From the NCBI GenBank assembly GCA_017481225.1, contig JAFUPM010000038.1, positions 1-55,898 of the forward strand: DNA of 55,898 bases, read 5' to 3'. This DNA is from Clostridia bacterium. GTDB taxonomy: Bacteria; Bacillota; Clostridia; Oscillospirales; CAG-272. The notes beneath the pieces are model-generated. The model saw only the letters and a program-made list of their open reading frames with translations, was not told the DNA's origin and ran no database searches. Made by a program: the position numbers and the translations under genes. Shown in pieces: positions 53,670 through 55,898 of this stretch (position 1 is its first letter; every line of letters starts with the position of its first letter).

Positions 53670-54253
53670 AAAAATGGGGGTTGTAATACCTTAAAGTCTC
53701 ACTTTTCGTTTCTTTTTAGGATTTCATTTGCTGTATATATGCGCAAATACTTCTTCTTCATAAGTGAAGCTTTTTTAGTTTCAAATTTTTGTTTGCTCAT
53801 TATTTTCAAATTCCAGGGTTGCAATAAGGAAAACATTTTTATTGAAAACTTTCGCGTATCTTGCACAAAAACCATATTTCCTTGAATAATATCAAAAAAT
53901 AGCTTGTTATCCGCTCCATCAAGATGCGCATGCGTGAATCCATGATTGATATCAATATAATCATCATCAAATCCAAGCGTTAAATACTCATGAAAGTTAA
54001 TAACGCAAAAGTCTTTCCTTTCGTTTTCAATCTTATCCTTCAAGCTGGGATTGATTTCAAAAACTCTTTTATAAATTTCGCTAAACTCCATAATTATCTC
54101 CTCGTCAGGCAAACGACACTTGCTTCTCTTTCGGAAAAAATATTCCCGATGGGATATTTGTTCCTCTCGCGCCGAGGGCGTGACACGATACGTGGAAAGG
54201 TATATTTTTGTGTCAAAAACGGGGGTGGTAATACCTTAAAGTCTCACTTTTCG
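53670..54253. repeat. 39-bp direct repeats at the 3' ends of two unknown genes
   Basis: 53670-53708 and 54215-54253 share AAAAA(T/C)GGGGGT(T/G)GTAATACCTTAAAGTCTCACTTTTCG with two differences. Each overlaps the end of the leftward gene to its right (53699 and 54244) and extends past the stop. A third relative lies at 55009-55045. Confidence 0.8.
53699..54091 (-). CDS. Unknown small protein
   Basis: 130 residues from the ATG at 54089-54091 after GAGGAGATAATT. Contains VINFHEYLTLGFDDDYIDIN and DNKLFFDIIQGNMVFVQDTR, with a basic tail. AT-rich codons, suggestive of recent acquisition. Size and place resemble immunity-type proteins, but this is a guess. Confidence 0.55.
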   Translation of the reverse strand: MEFSEIYKRVFEINPSLKDKIENERKDFCVINFHEYLTLGFDDDYIDINHGFTHAHLDGADNKLFFDIIQGNMVFVQDTRKFSIKMFSLLQPWNLKIMSKQKFETKKASLMKKKYLRIYTANEILKRNEK

Positions 54254-54543
54254 ATTCGCAGATTTTTATATTCACGCAGTTTTTTCACAACTTTATCAGA
54301 AAAAGACCAAATATGATACTTGCCTATACCACATTCATTTGCCAAAAAGAAAGCAGTTTTTTCTTTTTCAGTCACAGTGAAAACACGCGAAAATGTAGGG
54401 CTTACCCCTTGGATTGTTTTCCCGAAGGGCAAGATAATTGGACGCAGCAAGCACTTCCATTCAAATTGCATAATCTTTATACCGTTAATTTCTAAATCTC
54501 CACCTAGCGGATAGTAACCTAAATAGATTGCTTTGGCTAACAT
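54244..54543 (-). CDS. Unknown small protein
   Basis: 99 residues from the ATG at 54541-54543; AAAGGAGATAATTG precedes it. Sequence IYLGYYPLGGDLEINGIKIM, then FSRVFTVTEKEKTAFFLANE. No family recognised. AT-rich and next to a related 3' repeat. Confidence 0.55.
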   Translation of the reverse strand: MLAKAIYLGYYPLGGDLEINGIKIMQFEWKCLLRPIILPFGKTIQGVSPTFSRVFTVTEKEKTAFFLANECGIGKYHIWSFSDKVVKKLREYKNLRIEK

Positions 54544-54546
54544 CAA

Positions 54547-54741
54547 TTATCTCCTTTCGATATTCAAGTCCAGCCGTATCTGCAAGCTCGCTTGCAAGGA
54601 CGGCGGCGCAGATTGCTCCGCGAGCGCTTCGGTGTACCTAAGCAGGGTGCGTAGCGCCGCCTCGCATGAGGCGTGGCTCGCAGGAGCATATGTTATACCG
54701 TACTGCTGTAAAATGAACTTTCGAGTTTCACTCAAAATCAT
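54547..54741 (-). CDS. Possible 64-residue ORF containing palindromic DNA
   Basis: From the ATG at 54739-54741: MILSETRKFILQQYGITYAP, followed by Ala/Ser/Leu-rich residues, ending at a TAA inside the ribosome binding site of the next gene. The stretch 54575-54690 is full of small palindromes, including GCAAGCTCGCTTGC. There is no ribosome binding site. Its first 60 bases match the small ORF at 55710-55766. Possibly a gene end invaded by a repeat. Confidence 0.35.
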   Translation of the reverse strand: MILSETRKFILQQYGITYAPASHASCEAALRTLLRYTEALAEQSAPPSLQASLQIRLDLNIERR

Positions 54742-54747
54742 TATTTG
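54687..54747 (-). repeat. Direct repeat copy 1 (LSET...LQQYGIT segment)
   Basis: About 60 bases (GTTATACCGTACTGCTGTAA, then the ACTTT-GAGTTT-CTCAAA region and TTTGTCCC) recur at 55711-55773 with about 15 differences. Both encode M-x-LSET-x-K-x2-LQQYGIT leftward. Confidence 0.75.
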
Positions 54748-54759
54748 TCCCAACGAATT

Positions 54760-54993
54760 GGTGAAGTTACTCGCTAACGCTCGTAGTGAAGTTGTTCGCT
54801 TCGCTCACAGTGAAGTTTTGCTCGCATCCCTCGCAAAGTGAAGTTAAGCTCGCCCCAAAGTAACTTCTCACTTGCGCCACTCGTGGCGCAAACTTCACTG
54901 CCGATAGGCAACTTCACTTTCGTAAGAAAACTTCACTCGCCGCAGGCAAACTTAGTTGTCGAGTCGGCGTGTCAACGGCACGACGGACTCGAC
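54760..54993. repeat. Hairpin array with AGTGAAGTT / AACTTCACT 9-mers
   Basis: Left half has AGTGAAGTT (or GGTGAAGTT) at 54760, 54785, 54809 and 54837; right half has AACTTCACT at 54891, 54910 and 54929, with a partial copy at about 54948. Mini-palindromes sit between the 9-mers (TTGCGCCACTCGTGGCGCAA, GCCGATAGGC, TTCGTAAGAA). A final hairpin GTCGAGTC/GACTCGAC spans 54958-54993. The halves can pair to a large branched structure. No ORF covers the stretch. Confidence 0.85.
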
Positions 54994-55008
54994 GTGGGTC
55001 AAGACTCC

Positions 55009-55045
55009 AAAAGGTATATTTTTATGCCAAAAACGGGGGTTGTAA
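55009..55045. repeat. Third copy of the 3' gene repeat
   Basis: AAAAGGTATATTTTTATGCC + AAAAACGGGGGTTGTAA. It shares the AAAGGTATATTTTTNTG-CCAAAAACGGGGG block with 54194-54225 and lies just past the SGNH gene stop. Confidence 0.7.
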
Positions 55046-55061
55046 CGACAAAAGGTATATT

Positions 55062-55691
55062 TTATTCTGTTTCCCACAAAGGAATATCTTTTAATTTGCT
55101 CCAAACAAATTGGCCCATATTCTTCCCACCAAGTTTGTTCAGATGTATGTGATCCAGCTGATATTCTCCCGCCTTCACACGGGCGTAGCCAAAACCGGCT
55201 TCGCAAAACACATTAATCACAGGAACACCGTTTAACTTCGCCACACGCTCTATTATTTCGGCAAATTCAAATTGGGTTATTTTTCTGCTTTCGATTACCG
55301 TATCGGGAGTCTTGTCATTCCCACCGATCATAATAATAACAACGATCTGCGCCTTGGTATTTTCTTGTAAGTACCTTAAACACTGATTGAAGCAACCGCA
55401 GAAGGATTGATCGTCCGTGTCATAGATATTTCCTACCATGGCTCCCTCGTTCGGCAAAACCTCAAGTGTGATAAGGTCCGCGTTTTCCTTGCCGTCATCC
55501 ATATTCATCACGGCGCGCTTGGTGTTACCTTTGCCATAACCGTCAGGTGTCAGGCATCCCCCGGGAATGCCGAGATTTACAACGGTCATACCCGAAAGCT
55601 CTTCCACAACGGGAACGTATTCTCCTTGCTTAATGCTTGTCATAGAGGTACCGTATGCATACCATAGTTTACCATTCCAGTGATTATTCAT
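55062..55691 (-). CDS. SGNH/GDSL-type hydrolase
   Basis: 209 residues after AAAAAAGGAGAGCAAA. Block I is YGTSMTS (GTS in place of GDS, with Ser as nucleophile), block II VNLGIPGG, block III IGGND and block V DHIHLNKLG with the catalytic Asp and His. No signal peptide, so probably a cytosolic esterase or acyl hydrolase. Codons are AT-rich compared with the core genes. Confidence 0.83.
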   Translation of the reverse strand: MNNHWNGKLWYAYGTSMTSIKQGEYVPVVEELSGMTVVNLGIPGGCLTPDGYGKGNTKRAVMNMDDGKENADLITLEVLPNEGAMVGNIYDTDDQSFCGCFNQCLRYLQENTKAQIVVIIMIGGNDKTPDTVIESRKITQFEFAEIIERVAKLNGVPVINVFCEAGFGYARVKAGEYQLDHIHLNKLGGKNMGQFVWSKLKDIPLWETE

Positions 55692-55709
55692 TTTGCTCTC
55701 CTTTTTTCG

Positions 55710-55766
55710 TTATGTTATACCGTACTGCTGTAAAACAGACTTTTGAGTTTCGCTCAAAAGTAACAT
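55710..55766 (-). CDS. Possible 18-residue ORF (repeat copy 2)
   Basis: ATG at 55764-55766: MLLLSETQKSVLQQYGIT-stop. Similar to the N-terminus of the 54547 ORF. An AGGG lies 5 bases upstream. May be the remnant of a gene or a coding-like repeat. Confidence 0.3.
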   Translation of the reverse strand: MLLLSETQKSVLQQYGIT

Positions 55767-55772
55767 TTGTCC

Positions 55773-55898
55773 CTAACTATTTTCCTTTGCGGTGGTGATG
55801 GAGGCGATGAGTCTGCGCCGTATCGAACCGCATTTGTTTCTTAAATCCTTGTAGGTTATTTCTGTTATTTTACCTTTTCTAAAAATCAGTTCAAGCCA
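55773..55898 (-). CDS. C-terminal end of an unknown gene (partial)
   Basis: 41 residues at the right edge (WLELIFRKGKITEITYKDLR, then NKCGSIRRRLIASITTAKEN S-stop). Basic. The start lies outside the window. The repeat copy 2 follows its stop. Confidence 0.4.
   Translation of the reverse strand, partial: WLELIFRKGKITEITYKDLRNKCGSIRRRLIASITTAKENS

Noticed and set aside
53670-55045. Integron attC sites
   Set aside because: The repeats lack the paired RYYYAAC/GTTRRRY core and the folded imperfect hairpin of attC, and no intI is seen. Only the cassette-like layout remains of interest.

Overview
The window reads as a chromosomal segment of a Gram-positive anaerobe of the class Clostridia (Bacillota), probably gut-associated. 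Evidence seen: an mnmE-jag-yidC-yidD-rnpA-rpmH block with a single-chain glycyl-tRNA synthetase nearby, strong AGGAGG ribosome binding sites, TTGACA/TATAAT promoters, a DUF4830-type protein, a small Cys-rich membrane peptide and clostridial-style DMT, MATE and VanZ proteins. The species cannot be named from this sequence. No tRNA, rRNA or CRISPR array was recognised.

Layout. 1-3.3 kb: leftward translation/membrane-insertion block (mnmE start, jag, yidC, yidD, rnpA, rpmH). 3.5-8.5 kb: rightward hpt-mtaB, glyS and luxS-mtnN. 8.9-11.3 kb: a leftward XPD/DinG-like Fe-S helicase. 11.4-24.6 kb: one leftward operon of about 13 kb encoding virion parts (terS, terL, portal, a small coupled ORF, scaffold-like protein, decoration-like protein, major capsid protein, head-tail adaptor-like protein, a podoviral-type tail hub carrying a leucine-rich-repeat insert), ending in membrane and secreted-type proteins. 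It has its own promoter and terminator, but no integrase, replication, repressor, lysin or tape-measure gene. 24.7-32.4 kb: a divergent AraC regulator and a seven-gene catabolic operon (3-dehydroquinate dehydratase-like, two dehydrogenases, amidohydrolase, extended SDR, quinone-oxidoreductase-like, DMT exporter). 32.5-37.9 kb: leftward nucleoside-salvage cluster tdk-deoC-deoD-deoB-cdd-pdp. 38-45.5 kb: topoisomerase III, a 32-residue Cys-rich peptide, DUF4830, COG2426, GH88 and MATE genes. 45.5-52.7 kb: leftward housekeeping and accessory genes (5'-3' exonuclease, APH(3')-like kinase, Ig/VanZ protein, TPR, ElaA-type GNAT, DMT, GDPD). 52.8-55.9 kb: AT-rich accessory zone with small unknown genes, shared 3' repeats and a striking hairpin array.

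How they connect. luxS and mtnN recycle S-adenosylhomocysteine. The deo/tdk/cdd/pdp set breaks nucleosides down to acetaldehyde and glyceraldehyde-3-phosphate. The AraC operon looks like a dedicated catabolic route for a cyclic polyol or hydroxy-acid, but its substrate is unknown. The most unusual items are the self-contained capsid operon without phage life-cycle genes; the repeated, stop-codon-ended 45-bp modules at the end of that operon, with related duplications past stop codons elsewhere; and the AGTGAAGTT/AACTTCACT hairpin array with cassette-like 3' repeats near the right end.
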